NCBI GenBank assembly: GCA_031292515.1
Contig: JARLGZ010000081.1
Coordinates: forward strand, 62,001-126,000
Length of the DNA: 64,000 nt
Reading direction: 5' to 3'
Origin: Puia sp.
GTDB lineage: Bacteria > Bacteroidota > Bacteroidia > Chitinophagales > Chitinophagaceae
The position numbers and the translations under genes were made by a program. Within the stretch, counting starts at the first letter, position 1. Each line of letters opens with the position of its first letter. This document shows, piece by piece, positions 51,673-62,173 of this stretch. The notes below the pieces were generated by a model. That model was not told the DNA's origin. It made no database searches and saw nothing but the letters and a program-made list of their open reading frames with translations.

Positions 51673-54138
51673 ATGTTTACAAACTATTTTAAAATCGCAT
51701 GGCGAAATCTTCTAAAAAACAAGGTCTTTTCGATTGTCAATATCTTTGGGTTGGCGATTGGCATGGCTGCCGGCTTCTTTATATTTCTCTATGTTCATTT
51801 TGAGACCGGCTACGACCGCTTTAATAAACACGCGGCCGATCTTTACCGGGTGACTCTCTCGTTCAGAGGCAGTATCAATGACTACGGTACGGAGGCGACC
51901 AACGATCCGGCTGTAGGCCCTGCCATGAAGGCGGAATTCCCCGAAGTCATCGATTTCGCGAGGATCGTTCCTGTCTCGCTGTTCATGAATGCCTTTACGA
52001 TTGCCTATAAGGACAATCCGGCAGGTACGATCACCTTTAACGAAGACAAGGTCTTTTTGTCGGATTCTTCCTTTCCGAAGCTCTTCACCTATCCGTTCAT
52101 CCGGGGCAACCCGGAAAAAGCCCTGACGCAGGCCAACACGGTCGTCATCTCGGAAAGCGAGGCAAAAAAATACTTTGGCGAAACGGAGCCGATCGGCAAA
52201 ACGCTGTATCTGAATCAGGTGCGGCCGTTAAAGGTGACCGGCGTGTTTAGGGACGTTCCCGGGAACTCGCATCTCCGGTTCAATATGCTCATTTCTTCGC
52301 TGACCTTCAGGGACATCATGGACGATGCCAGTTGGGAATGGCCCGAATTCTATACCTATGTGCTGCTGGCTCCCGGCTCAACTCCGAAAAGCGTGGAGGA
52401 TAAGCTGCCGGCCTTTGTCGACAGGCATATGGGGGCATTGATGAAGAAAGAAGATTTTCATGCTGAATTCCATTTGCAGCGGATAACAGATATCCATCTC
52501 GAAAAAAATTATAACAAGGAGCCGGAAGTGGGTGGGAATAAAAATGAGATTAATCTGCTGTCGCTGATCGGCGTATTTATTCTCGTGATCGCCTGGATTA
52601 ACTATGTGAACCTGACAACGGCAAAATCGATAGAGAGATCCAAAGAAGTGGGTCTGAGAAAAGTGGCAGGCGCTACCAGAATGCAATTGATCAGACAGTT
52701 CATCGTAGAGTCAGCAGTTGTTAATTTGCTGGCATTGGCAGTCTCTTTATTAATCGTCCTGGCTGGAGAACCCTGGTTTAACCGCCTCACCGGAAAAAAT
52801 ATTGCTCCGGTGCTGCTCGCTGCGGGGCTTTTGCGCGACCCCTGGTTTTGGCTAAGACTGGCTGGCATTTTCGTGGCGGGCGCCGTTTTGGTGGGTGCAT
52901 ACCCCGCATTCGTATTATCAGGTTTTCGACCCGCCCTTGTCTTAAAGGGCCAGTTCCAGCGATCAGGGAAGGGCATTTCTCTCAGGCGGATACTCGTTTC
53001 CTTCCAGTTTATCTTGTCGATCCTGTTGATTTCGGCCACGGCCATCGTATACAAACAGTTGTCGTATATGCGAAACCAATCGCTGGGGTACAACCGGGAC
53101 CAGATGATTATCGTCAAAGCGCCGCCGGCATCGGATAGTTCTTATACCGGGAAGCTCGGCAGTTTTTGGAACGAAATACACAGAAATCCCTCGATAAACA
53201 ATATTACCCGGTCAAGCGATATTCCCGGGCAGATGATCGTCTACCAGAACAGTGTGCGAAAAAGCGCGGATGACCAGACCCATAATTTCAATACTTACCT
53301 GGTCGAGACCGATGAAAATTTCATCAAAACATTCCAGATGGAGCTGGCAGCAGGGCGGGATTTCGAGGCAGGAGACACCATGCATTTCTCAAATACCGGG
53401 AAACCGGCAGTGATCGTTAACGAAGAAGTGGTGAAGGGGCTTGGATATCCTTCCAATCCGGCCTCCATTAACCAGGAACTCATTTTACAAATGGGCAGGG
53501 AAGTAAGGGTCCGGATCGTCGGAGTCGTTAAAAATTACCATCAGCGATCGTTGAAGGAAGCCTATCAACCGATCCTGTATTTCTTTCCGGATCAGACCAG
53601 CTGGAAATACTTCTCCTTGAATGTGAATACCTACGGCCTGCCACAAAACATCGCGTCGATCGAAGGGCTCTACAAGCACTTTTTCCCGGGTCATCCTTTT
53701 GAATATTTCTTCCTAAACGAATACTTCGATCGACAATATCAGTCCGACCTGCAATTCGGAAAGATATTCGGCTGCTTCACGCTCCTGGCTATTTTTGTGG
53801 CCTGCCTGGGTCTGCTGGGATTGTCGAGCTTTGCTATCAGCCACCGGACAAAAGAGATAGGCATCCGCAAGGTCCTGGGCGCGACGGTGTCCAGCATCGT
53901 CATCTTGTTTTCAAGGGATTTTATCAGGCTGGTCTGCTTGTCGGCCGTCATTGCCATTCCCGTCATTTATTTCCTGGGAAATGAGTGGCTCAGCCACTAT
54001 GCCTTCAGGACCCGGCTAAATTGGTTTGTATTTTTCATGCCTCCTGTCCTGTTATTAATCATCGCTGTAGCCACCGTCTCCCTGCAGAGTTTAAAAACCG
54101 CCATTGCGAACCCCGTAAAAAGTTTAAGAACCGACTAG
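51673..54138 (+). CDS. ABC transporter permease, FtsX/MacB type
   Basis: An 821-residue paralogue of the preceding permease, with the same double MacB/FtsX layout: MFTNYFKIAWRNLLKNKVFS at the start, SIERSKEVGLRKVAGATRMQ in the first FtsX unit and RTKEIGIRKVLGATVSS in the second. It is separated by 52 bases holding a near -7 element (TAAATTTA, 51650-51657), so it may have its own promoter as well as readthrough. No ATP-binding subunit is encoded in the cluster. Confidence 0.92.
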   Translation: MFTNYFKIAWRNLLKNKVFSIVNIFGLAIGMAAGFFIFLYVHFETGYDRFNKHAADLYRVTLSFRGSINDYGTEATNDPAVGPAMKAEFPEVIDFARIVPVSLFMNAFTIAYKDNPAGTITFNEDKVFLSDSSFPKLFTYPFIRGNPEKALTQANTVVISESEAKKYFGETEPIGKTLYLNQVRPLKVTGVFRDVPGNSHLRFNMLISSLTFRDIMDDASWEWPEFYTYVLLAPGSTPKSVEDKLPAFVDRHMGALMKKEDFHAEFHLQRITDIHLEKNYNKEPEVGGNKNEINLLSLIGVFILVIAWINYVNLTTAKSIERSKEVGLRKVAGATRMQLIRQFIVESAVVNLLALAVSLLIVLAGEPWFNRLTGKNIAPVLLAAGLLRDPWFWLRLAGIFVAGAVLVGAYPAFVLSGFRPALVLKGQFQRSGKGISLRRILVSFQFILSILLISATAIVYKQLSYMRNQSLGYNRDQMIIVKAPPASDSSYTGKLGSFWNEIHRNPSINNITRSSDIPGQMIVYQNSVRKSADDQTHNFNTYLVETDENFIKTFQMELAAGRDFEAGDTMHFSNTGKPAVIVNEEVVKGLGYPSNPASINQELILQMGREVRVRIVGVVKNYHQRSLKEAYQPILYFFPDQTSWKYFSLNVNTYGLPQNIASIEGLYKHFFPGHPFEYFFLNEYFDRQYQSDLQFGKIFGCFTLLAIFVACLGLLGLSSFAISHRTKEIGIRKVLGATVSSIVILFSRDFIRLVCLSAVIAIPVIYFLGNEWLSHYAFRTRLNWFVFFMPPVLLLIIAVATVSLQSLKTAIANPVKSLRTD

Positions 54139-54194
54139 CCCGGCACAACCTGGTGTAATCCTAATCCATATAACTTTCTTTGCCCCTCAAACGT

Positions 54195-56672
54195 ATGATC
54201 AGAAATTATATAAAAATCGCCTTCCGGAGCATCTCCCGCCACAAGACATACACCCTTATCAATATCCTCGGACTCGCCCTGGGCATCTGCTCTTGCATCG
54301 TCATCTACCTGATCGCCAGTTTCGACTTCAGCTTCGACCGGTTTCATCCCGGCCAGGAACGCATATTCCGGGTCGTGGGGGAGGCCACCCAAAATAATGA
54401 GGTGCTGGGATTCGCCAATAGCCCGGTGGAAGAAGAGGCCGGCTTTCAAACCCAGATACCCGGGTTCGAAGCGACCGCAGGCATCCATCTTTATGGCGCG
54501 TCGATCACCATCCCCAACGGGAAGAAACCGGCCAAGACATTCGACAGCGATTCTCACCAGGGTTACGGCGGCGTGTCCACGATCATCACCTGGCCCGGCT
54601 ACTTCGATATCTTCCAATACGACTGGCTTGCAGGCAATGCCCGGACGGCCTTGAACGAGCCTTATAAAGTGGTGCTCTCCGAGAAAAGAGCCCATCTCTA
54701 TTTTGGTGGTATCCCCCTGAATGAAATGATCGGCAAGACGGTCATATATGACGATTCCGTATCCGTAAGCGTCTCCGGCATCGTGAAAGACTGGGATCAC
54801 CACACCGATTTCCCGTATACGGATTTTATCTCGATCGGCACGGTGAAGAACCCTTTCCTCCACAAAATGATACCCACGGACAACTGGAGCAGCCTCGATG
54901 TGCACCGGTCGATGGCGTTCGTCAAATTGACAAAAAATACGACGGCAGCCGAAGTGAATGCAAAGCTCGCCGCCTATCTGAAAGAACACGTAAAATTCAA
55001 GACACCCGGTTTTTCGATGACCGCCCGGCTGCAACCTCTGTCGGATATTCATTTTACAAAAGAATACAATCGCGGCGATGACGGCGATGGCTTCCGTAAA
55101 GCCTATATGCCGGTTTTATACGCGCTGATGGGTCTTGCCGCATTTATCCTCCTGATCGCCGTCGTGAACTTCATAAACCTGTCAACCGCGCAATCGGTCC
55201 GGCGGGCAAAAGAGATCGGAGTAAGGAAGGTGCTCGGCAGCAGCAAGACAACAATCATCTACCAGTTTTTAACCGAGACAGGGGTCATCACTCTATTTGC
55301 CGTATTGCTCTCCGTCCTGCTTGTCAATCCCGTCCTGGCCCTGTTCTCCTCCTTTATTCCTATAGGGATCGTATTCCATCCTCTTGAAGCGTCTACCCTG
55401 CTATTCCTGGTGGCGGTCACCCTCGGCGTCTGCTTGCTGGCAGGCTTCTACCCCGCAAAGATCATGGCATCCTTCCTCCCATCCCTCAACCTGAAAGGGC
55501 CGGATGGTCAAACCGGAAAGAATGGAATAAACCTGCGGAAGGCGCTGATCGTTTTTCAATTCACCATTTCTTTGACCTTTATCATCGGCGCCCTCGTGAT
55601 CGGCAAACAGATCCGGTTCATGGACACTTCCGACAAAGGATTCAACACCGACGCGATCGTAACGGTCGACAATTGGAATGCTCCGCCCGGCAAGATGAGC
55701 GTATTTGCCGAAAGTCTCAGGCATTTATCCGGGATAAGCGGGGTAATCCTGCAAGGCAATGCCCCGATGGGATTTGTACAACACGGAGAAAATTTCCGCT
55801 ACAAAGGGAAGTACGAGACAAACCTGGATGTCATATCGGATTACTCAAACAAGGATTTTGTTCCGTTTTATGGTATAAAGCTGCTGGCAGGCCGGAATTT
55901 ATTAGCCGGCGACAGCGTTAAAGAGCTCTTAATCAACGAGACGATGTCAAAGGCGCTCGGCTTTGCAAAACCGGCGGATGCAGTAGACAAAATATTATAC
56001 GGCCAATCCCCCCAGGGTGAGAAACCTTACCCCATCGCCGGGGTGGTCGCCGACTATCATACGGGTTCTTTCCAGGAAGCCATCAGACCGACCGTCATAG
56101 AGAACGCGCCGGAAAAGAATTTACCCAGCGTGGCCATCAAACTGGCAGGCGGTGAAAAAAACCGCGAACAGGTAAAATCGACGGCTTCAAAGATCGAAGC
56201 GGCCTGGAAGGAAGTATTCCCGGGGACTCCTCTCCGATCCTATTTGCTCAACGACGCCATCAGCCAGTTCTATGAGCAGGAACGAAAGACAGCCTGGCTG
56301 ATGAACGTGGCGGTAGGCATCACGGTATTCATCTCCTGCATGGGCCTGTTCGGGCTCGGGATGTTCACCGCGGAGAGAAAAGCCAAGGAGATCGGTATCC
56401 GGAAAGTTCTTGGTGCCAGTGCCGCCCGGATCGTGACCATGCTCAACAAAGACTTTGTACCTTTGGTATTGCTGGCCATCGTCATCGCTTCACCGCTGGC
56501 TTGGTATCTTATGAATAAATGGCTCGAGGGCTTTGCATACAGGACCTCCATCAGCTGGTGGGTCTTCGCGCTGGCAGGTCTGGGCGCCATCACGATCGCA
56601 CTCGCGACGGTGAGTTTCCAGGCCATAAAAGCAGCCATCGCAAACCCGGTCCATTCCCTGAGAAGCGAATGA
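54195..56672 (+). CDS. ABC transporter permease, FtsX/MacB type
   Basis: About 825 residues, the third tandem permease, opening MIRNYIKIAFRSISRHKTYT and carrying RRAKEIGVRKVLGSSKTT and KAKEIGIRKVLGASAAR in the two FtsX units. The ATG at 54195 is preferred to the TTG at 54180 because TTTCTTTG (54175-54182), a plausible -7 element, overlaps the latter and the paralogues start at this position. It is most similar by eye to the convergent permease at 59463 (shared opening TYTLIN/VYTLIN and FDRFHP). Confidence 0.9.
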   Translation: MIRNYIKIAFRSISRHKTYTLINILGLALGICSCIVIYLIASFDFSFDRFHPGQERIFRVVGEATQNNEVLGFANSPVEEEAGFQTQIPGFEATAGIHLYGASITIPNGKKPAKTFDSDSHQGYGGVSTIITWPGYFDIFQYDWLAGNARTALNEPYKVVLSEKRAHLYFGGIPLNEMIGKTVIYDDSVSVSVSGIVKDWDHHTDFPYTDFISIGTVKNPFLHKMIPTDNWSSLDVHRSMAFVKLTKNTTAAEVNAKLAAYLKEHVKFKTPGFSMTARLQPLSDIHFTKEYNRGDDGDGFRKAYMPVLYALMGLAAFILLIAVVNFINLSTAQSVRRAKEIGVRKVLGSSKTTIIYQFLTETGVITLFAVLLSVLLVNPVLALFSSFIPIGIVFHPLEASTLLFLVAVTLGVCLLAGFYPAKIMASFLPSLNLKGPDGQTGKNGINLRKALIVFQFTISLTFIIGALVIGKQIRFMDTSDKGFNTDAIVTVDNWNAPPGKMSVFAESLRHLSGISGVILQGNAPMGFVQHGENFRYKGKYETNLDVISDYSNKDFVPFYGIKLLAGRNLLAGDSVKELLINETMSKALGFAKPADAVDKILYGQSPQGEKPYPIAGVVADYHTGSFQEAIRPTVIENAPEKNLPSVAIKLAGGEKNREQVKSTASKIEAAWKEVFPGTPLRSYLLNDAISQFYEQERKTAWLMNVAVGITVFISCMGLFGLGMFTAERKAKEIGIRKVLGASAARIVTMLNKDFVPLVLLAIVIASPLAWYLMNKWLEGFAYRTSISWWVFALAGLGAITIALATVSFQAIKAAIANPVHSLRSE

Positions 56673-56831
56673 CGGCAGCCCATCCGGATGTCGATCAATC
56701 GATCAATTGCCGGATAACCCATCATTCACCCGAAAAACAGGGACCTATCCAATATCAGCAACTCACCCGAATGGTAAACATTTATTCGGGCAATCTAACA
56801 AAAACAACCAACCAATAAAAACATCGAATCA

Positions 56832-59459
56832 ATGATCTGGAGCTATCTGAAAATCGCGTACCGAAGCCTGAAGAGAAACCGTCTCGTATCCTTTATCAAT
56901 ATCTTCGGGCTGGGTCTCAGCATGTCGGTGGGCATGATGGAACTCGTGATCCTGCAGGACAACCTCAGCTACGACCGCTTTCACCCCTCTCCTGAAAGGA
57001 CCTACCGCATCATCAGCAAATACCAGAAAAAGAGCGGGGAACACTGGAAACTTGCAAGTACGCCGCTGCCCCTTTACCAGGCGCTGAAAAGCGATACCGC
57101 AGATATCGAAGAGGCCGTCAATCTCTATCCCGTCCTGAATGGGACGGCCCGCGTCGGCGCCACGGAACTTAGCCTCAGGGGCGCCCTCACCGAACCGTCA
57201 TTCTTCAGGATATTCGGATTCAAGCTGGCGGCCGGAGATCCCGGGACCGCGCTTCAGCAACCCAACTCCATCGTCCTGACGCAGGAGACCGCCGAAAAAT
57301 TCTTCGGAACCGCAGATCCGATGGGCAAGCTGATCACCCTCGATGAAAAAAGCAGCTTCGTCGTGACGGGTGTTATCGGTAAGAATCCCGGAAAGTCACA
57401 TATCGACTTCGATGGATACGCTTCCATGGGCGCCGCGGCCCAACTCATCCAAAACCATAAACTGACCGACCAATCCAACAACTGGGGGGACGGCCGCCTG
57501 GCCTATACCTATGTGTTACTGAAGAAGAACGCGAGCCGGAATCTGCTGACGGCGCAGATCAACAGCCTTGCCGCGGAGACCAACCGCTACGATAAGGAAG
57601 GCGCCGTATCATATGACACCCAGCTCCTGGAAAAGATCAGGCCCGCCCACAATGACCTGTATAACGACATCGGAGGAGGCACCACCTGGACAAAATTATG
57701 GGTAGGAATCGATGTGGCTTTGCTGCTGCTCATCGCAGCCTGCTTCAACTATACAAACCTCACCGTCGCCAGGGCCCTGACGAGGGCAAAGGAAGTCGGC
57801 GTAAGAAAAATTGCAGGGGCAAAAAGGTACCAGATTTTTGCACAGTATATCGTCGAGGCCTGTATGCTGTCCTTTTTCGCGCTGGGATTCGCATGGCTGT
57901 TACTGTCCCTGATCATCCGGTATGCGCCGTTCAACGACGGTTATGAGATGATACCGTCCAGCTTCCGGTATAATATCCCCTATGTGCTGGACACCCTGGG
58001 ATTTGCTCTCCTGGCAGGCCTCATCGCGGGAGTGGCGCCCGCGGCGATACTATCCTCCTTCAAACCGCTGAGGGTGCTGAAAAATCTTTCCACTGCAAAG
58101 ATATTCGGCGGCGTTGGTTTGCAAAAGACACTCATCGTCTTCCAATACAGCCTGTCATTGGTCATCATCATCTTCCTGTTCTCCTTTTACAGGCAGTTCT
58201 CGTTCATGTCTTCGGCGGATCATGGCTTCAAACGGGATAATGTTCTTGTCATACCGCTGAATGGCGTCGACGAGAAAATGGCCGCGAACGCCATAGCAGC
58301 CACCGGCGGCGTACAATCGGTAGCCGCTCTTTCCAATACCTTCAAGCCGCATTTCAACGGTCTGCGGGGCACGGCGTGGATCGACGAATCCCATAAGGGG
58401 GACGTATCCGTTAACTTTCTTTTCGCCGACCCCTCTTTTCTCCCTTCGATGAAGATAGGCCTGTTTGCCGGCAGGAATTTTTCCCCGACGGCGGATACCG
58501 CGGCCGAACAAGCCGTGATCATCAACGCGAAAGCCGCGGAAAGTCTGGGTTTCCCCGCTTACGAACGGGCGCTGGGCAAAAAGCTGTGGGTAAACGACTC
58601 CACTCCCCTGGAGATCATCGGCGTGACAAAGGATTTTACATACGAGAATGCGGGCAAGCCGGTCGACCCCGTCGTCTTCCGAAACAAAAAAGGCGCTTAC
58701 AATTACCTGTTCGTCGTCACCGACCCCTTGGCTTCGGGCACACGCTCAACTTCGACCAGTCCTTCAACCTCGACCAGCCCTTCCACTTCGACAAACCCCT
58801 CCGCGTCAACCAGCCCTTCAACTGCTACTACCCCGTCTGCGTCAAACAACCCTTCGGTTTCAGGCAGCCCCTCCACTTCAGGCGCCCCCTCGACTTCGGG
58901 CAGCCCCTCCATTTCGACCCCCGCAACTGCCTCAACCCATCCCATCGCCGGACTCTCCGGGGAACAAGCCGTCGTAGAACGAATAGCGCGTACCTGGAAG
59001 AGCGTGGCCCCTTCACAGACATTCACCTCCTCCTGGCTGGATGACGACATTGAACAAAATGATTCCCAGCGGGCAACCCTCTCCCTATTGGGCTACCTGG
59101 CCTTCATGGCCGTCAGCATCGCCACACTCGGACTGCTGGGCCTCGTGATCTACAGCGTGGAGACAAAGAGAAAAGAGATGAGCATCCGCAAGGTAATCGG
59201 CGCCAGCAGACAACAGGTGGTGGTCCTGCTATCACGGCGATTCATAAAACTCCTCCTGGTGGCCGGAGCGATCGGCCTGCCCATCGGCTACGCGCTGAGC
59301 TTCCTGTTTCAGATGAACTTCATATCCCGTGCCGGACACACCCTCGGAGCGGCTTTTGGATGCTTTATGGCATTGCTGGGAATCGGTCTCGTCACCGTCG
59401 TATCCCAGACCTATAAAGCCTCTTTGGAAAACCCGGCCCGGAGCCTGAAAGTGGAATAG
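56832..59459 (+). CDS. ABC transporter permease, FtsX/MacB type, with Ser/Thr/Pro repeat insert
   Basis: An 875-residue permease with the same double layout (MIWSYLKIAYRSLKRNRLVS, RAKEVGVRKIAGAKRYQ, KRKEMSIRKVIGASRQQ). It is about 50-70 residues longer than its paralogues because of a low-complexity insert (residues about 640-705) made of nine hexapeptide units near TSTSPS. The insert lies in the second periplasmic domain just before GLSGEQAVVERIARTWKS, where paralogues have only a short loop. It ends three bases before the stop of the convergent fifth permease. Confidence 0.92.
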   Translation: MIWSYLKIAYRSLKRNRLVSFINIFGLGLSMSVGMMELVILQDNLSYDRFHPSPERTYRIISKYQKKSGEHWKLASTPLPLYQALKSDTADIEEAVNLYPVLNGTARVGATELSLRGALTEPSFFRIFGFKLAAGDPGTALQQPNSIVLTQETAEKFFGTADPMGKLITLDEKSSFVVTGVIGKNPGKSHIDFDGYASMGAAAQLIQNHKLTDQSNNWGDGRLAYTYVLLKKNASRNLLTAQINSLAAETNRYDKEGAVSYDTQLLEKIRPAHNDLYNDIGGGTTWTKLWVGIDVALLLLIAACFNYTNLTVARALTRAKEVGVRKIAGAKRYQIFAQYIVEACMLSFFALGFAWLLLSLIIRYAPFNDGYEMIPSSFRYNIPYVLDTLGFALLAGLIAGVAPAAILSSFKPLRVLKNLSTAKIFGGVGLQKTLIVFQYSLSLVIIIFLFSFYRQFSFMSSADHGFKRDNVLVIPLNGVDEKMAANAIAATGGVQSVAALSNTFKPHFNGLRGTAWIDESHKGDVSVNFLFADPSFLPSMKIGLFAGRNFSPTADTAAEQAVIINAKAAESLGFPAYERALGKKLWVNDSTPLEIIGVTKDFTYENAGKPVDPVVFRNKKGAYNYLFVVTDPLASGTRSTSTSPSTSTSPSTSTNPSASTSPSTATTPSASNNPSVSGSPSTSGAPSTSGSPSISTPATASTHPIAGLSGEQAVVERIARTWKSVAPSQTFTSSWLDDDIEQNDSQRATLSLLGYLAFMAVSIATLGLLGLVIYSVETKRKEMSIRKVIGASRQQVVVLLSRRFIKLLLVAGAIGLPIGYALSFLFQMNFISRAGHTLGAAFGCFMALLGIGLVTVVSQTYKASLENPARSLKVE
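58749..58910 (+). repeat. In-frame 18-bp repeats in a permease gene
   Basis: Nine consecutive 18-bp units from 58749, consensus ACTTCGACCAGCCCTTCC, encode (T/A)S(T/G)(S/N/A)PS-like hexapeptides. The period is exact across 162 bases while the sequence varies. Confidence 0.95.
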
Positions 59460-59462
59460 CCT

Positions 59463-61892
59463 TTACTCCGTCCTCAGGGCTTTGACCGGGTTGGCCAACG
59501 CGGATCTGATGGATTGAAAGCTGATGGTGAACAACGATATGAAAAGAATGGAAATGCCGGCGATCAAAAATATATCGGGACCAAAGGGAACACGATAGAC
59601 AAAGTCCTGCAGCCACTTATGCATGAAGAACCAGGCTACCGGTGAGGCAATAAAAAGAGCGAGGACAATCAGGATCACAAAATCCTTGCTCAATAATGCA
59701 ACGATATCCGGCAACCCGGCTCCCAATACTTTGCGTATGCTGATTTCTTTAGCCCTCCTTTCGGTCGTGAACATCGTAAGCCCCAGAAGGCCGATACAGG
59801 AGATGAAAATGGTAATACCCGTGGCAATATTGATGAGCCACGCAGAGGTTTGCTCCTTTTGATAGAGTTGTGCCAGCGATTCATCCAGAAAAGTATACGC
59901 AAAGGGCGTGTGCGGGTAGATCTCTCTCCATTGTCTTTCCACCCTGCCGAGGATAGCCTTCACCTCGCCGGCAGATCTATGCCTGGTATCGAGCCGGATG
60001 GCGATATCCGTGCAAGCCATGCCCGCGATCAGCAAGGGCCGGATGGCCTCGTGGAAAGAAGCCTGGTTAAAATCGGCTACCACTCCCACGATCGGACAAA
60101 ATTTGTTCCACGTATAGATCGACTTCCCCAAAGCCTGCTCCGGGCTCTTGAAACCCAAGTTCCTGGAGAGCGTTTCATTGATGATTAGCTCCTTGATCGT
60201 ATCGCTGGGTGAAAGATTCCTGCCTGCCAACAAACGCATGCCATACAGGGGTATAAAATTTTCATCTGCTTTGATAGCCAAAACAGACATTCTTTCATCG
60301 CTCCTGGCCTTGTACTGTATCCCGAACATCGCGCGATCCAATCCCATAGGAGGAATGTTTTCCCTTGCCGTTCCTATGACGCCGGGCAACCGGCCTATCC
60401 GCTCTTCTACCAGTTTTACCCTATTCAGACTGTCCCGGCTATCGTTTGTCGGCAACAGGACTACTGCCTCTGACCGAAAACCCAGATCTGTCGTCAGGAC
60501 AAAATGGATCTGTCTTCCTATCACAAGGGCGCCAATGATAAATACCAGCGAAACTGTGAACTGGAAAACGATCAGTCCCTTTCGAATCCACCACTTTTCA
60601 CTGCCCTTTGGCGTCCCCGCGCCTCTTAATGCCAGGATCGGTACGAAGGAGGACAGGAACCGGGCAGGATACAATCCCGCCAGCAAGGTGGTAAACGCGG
60701 TGATGGATGCCAGGAACAGGAATGTCCCGGAAGACCAGGGCTCAAACTTCACACCGACGGGGATAAACTGGTGAAAGACCGCCAATACCGGATTTACAAA
60801 AAAAGCGGCCAGGCAAACCGCAAATAAAGTAAGCAGCAGGGTCTCGGAAAGGAATTGAAATACCACGCTCGCCCTGCTACTACCGAGCACCTTTCGGATG
60901 CCGATCTCTTTATCGCGTGTGAGCGATTGTGCGGTAGCCAGATTGACATAGTTGACAATCGCCAGGATCAGGATGAACAGGGCGATACCCGATAAGGCGT
61001 AAAGCGTGGGTAAATGGGCGGTCCGGAATTCCGTGCCCCTGCCCCCTCCGTACGTGGTGAAATGGACGCTGGATAGCGATTGAACAGAGATCCGGTCCCC
61101 GGACTTGCCGCTCCGATATTTACTGAACAAGTTGGCTATAGCGGCGCTCACCCGGCTTGTACTTGTATTTTCCACTATTTTCACCAATGCCCTTGACGAG
61201 GGAGGAATCCCCTTCGACTGATCCAACTGAAGATTTTCACGCAAAAAACCGTGATCGGCCGAGCCCAGCGAAATAAATTCGCTATAGGGAAAATCCGTAT
61301 TCTCTTTCCAGTCCCGGACAATACCGGCAACGGCGACGTGCACGGAATCGTCGTACACCAGCTCTCGCCCGATCATATCGTCCAGGTGGCCGGATCCAAA
61401 ATACAGCCGGGCTCTCCTCTCCGATAACACCACCTTGAAAGGATCCGTCAGCGCTGTCTGCTGATCGCCTGCAAGCCAGTCGTATTTCATGATAGAGAAA
61501 TAATCGGGGCCGGTAACAATAGGCTGTACCGGAAAAGACGGAACGGCACGACCGGTGGCTCCGGGTATGCTCACCTTCCCGTCAAACAAAATATGATAAG
61601 GTGCGACCCTCTCCACGCCCGCGACCCCTTTTCGTATAGCCTCCGGAAAAGCCGGGTCCACACAAGGCGCCAACTGTTCCGGGTCGTCCCCTGTAAGCCT
61701 CGTGAAGGTGCCGACCTGGAAAATACGGTCGTTGTCAGGATGGAATCTGTCAAAGCTGAATTCATACTCAGTGACTACCCAGATCACGAGGCAGGCGCAA
61801 ATACCAAGCGCAAGCCCAAGAACGTTGATTAGCGTATATACCTTATTGCGTGTTAACGTACGCCAGGCAATCCTGAAATAGCTCCTGATCAT
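59463..61892 (-). CDS. ABC transporter permease, FtsX/MacB type
   Basis: About 809 residues, the fifth permease, on the opposite strand. It opens MIRSYFRIAWRTLTRNKVYT and has LTRDKEIGIRKVLGSSRAS and RRAKEISIRKVLGAGLPD in the two FtsX units. The ATG at 61892 is chosen because all paralogues start there; the frame is open to 61931. It is convergent with the fourth permease with a three-base gap, so transcription of the two must interfere or terminate inside the genes. Confidence 0.92.
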   Translation of the reverse strand: MIRSYFRIAWRTLTRNKVYTLINVLGLALGICACLVIWVVTEYEFSFDRFHPDNDRIFQVGTFTRLTGDDPEQLAPCVDPAFPEAIRKGVAGVERVAPYHILFDGKVSIPGATGRAVPSFPVQPIVTGPDYFSIMKYDWLAGDQQTALTDPFKVVLSERRARLYFGSGHLDDMIGRELVYDDSVHVAVAGIVRDWKENTDFPYSEFISLGSADHGFLRENLQLDQSKGIPPSSRALVKIVENTSTSRVSAAIANLFSKYRSGKSGDRISVQSLSSVHFTTYGGGRGTEFRTAHLPTLYALSGIALFILILAIVNYVNLATAQSLTRDKEIGIRKVLGSSRASVVFQFLSETLLLTLFAVCLAAFFVNPVLAVFHQFIPVGVKFEPWSSGTFLFLASITAFTTLLAGLYPARFLSSFVPILALRGAGTPKGSEKWWIRKGLIVFQFTVSLVFIIGALVIGRQIHFVLTTDLGFRSEAVVLLPTNDSRDSLNRVKLVEERIGRLPGVIGTARENIPPMGLDRAMFGIQYKARSDERMSVLAIKADENFIPLYGMRLLAGRNLSPSDTIKELIINETLSRNLGFKSPEQALGKSIYTWNKFCPIVGVVADFNQASFHEAIRPLLIAGMACTDIAIRLDTRHRSAGEVKAILGRVERQWREIYPHTPFAYTFLDESLAQLYQKEQTSAWLINIATGITIFISCIGLLGLTMFTTERRAKEISIRKVLGAGLPDIVALLSKDFVILIVLALFIASPVAWFFMHKWLQDFVYRVPFGPDIFLIAGISILFISLFTISFQSIRSALANPVKALRTE

Positions 61893-62173
61893 AGCAGCGG
61901 CTTTATAGTGGGAAGATTGAGAATAGTTCACCCAAAAAAATGCCGGATTACTATTGACCTGACAATCAAAATCTTCAGCAAATTTCGGGACTCCCGACCG
62001 TTCGTTTTCGATACAGCAGAGGTTGATTTTGTATCACACGTTACAATTCCGACACCCCAGAGATCTCTTTCCACAGAAAAAACGATTGACTAGTAAACCG
62101 TTTTTTTCAGAAAAAAAGACACCCCACCCCGGGAACTCATCAACCTCTTTTACCATACCACTCAGCCGCGACC
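61893..62173. other. Intergenic region between permease and GH92 gene
   Basis: 281 bases on the 5' side of the convergent permease and 3' side of the GH92 gene. AT-rich with T and A runs near 62100-62120 that could form a weak terminator on the - strand. No gene was seen. Confidence 0.3.
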
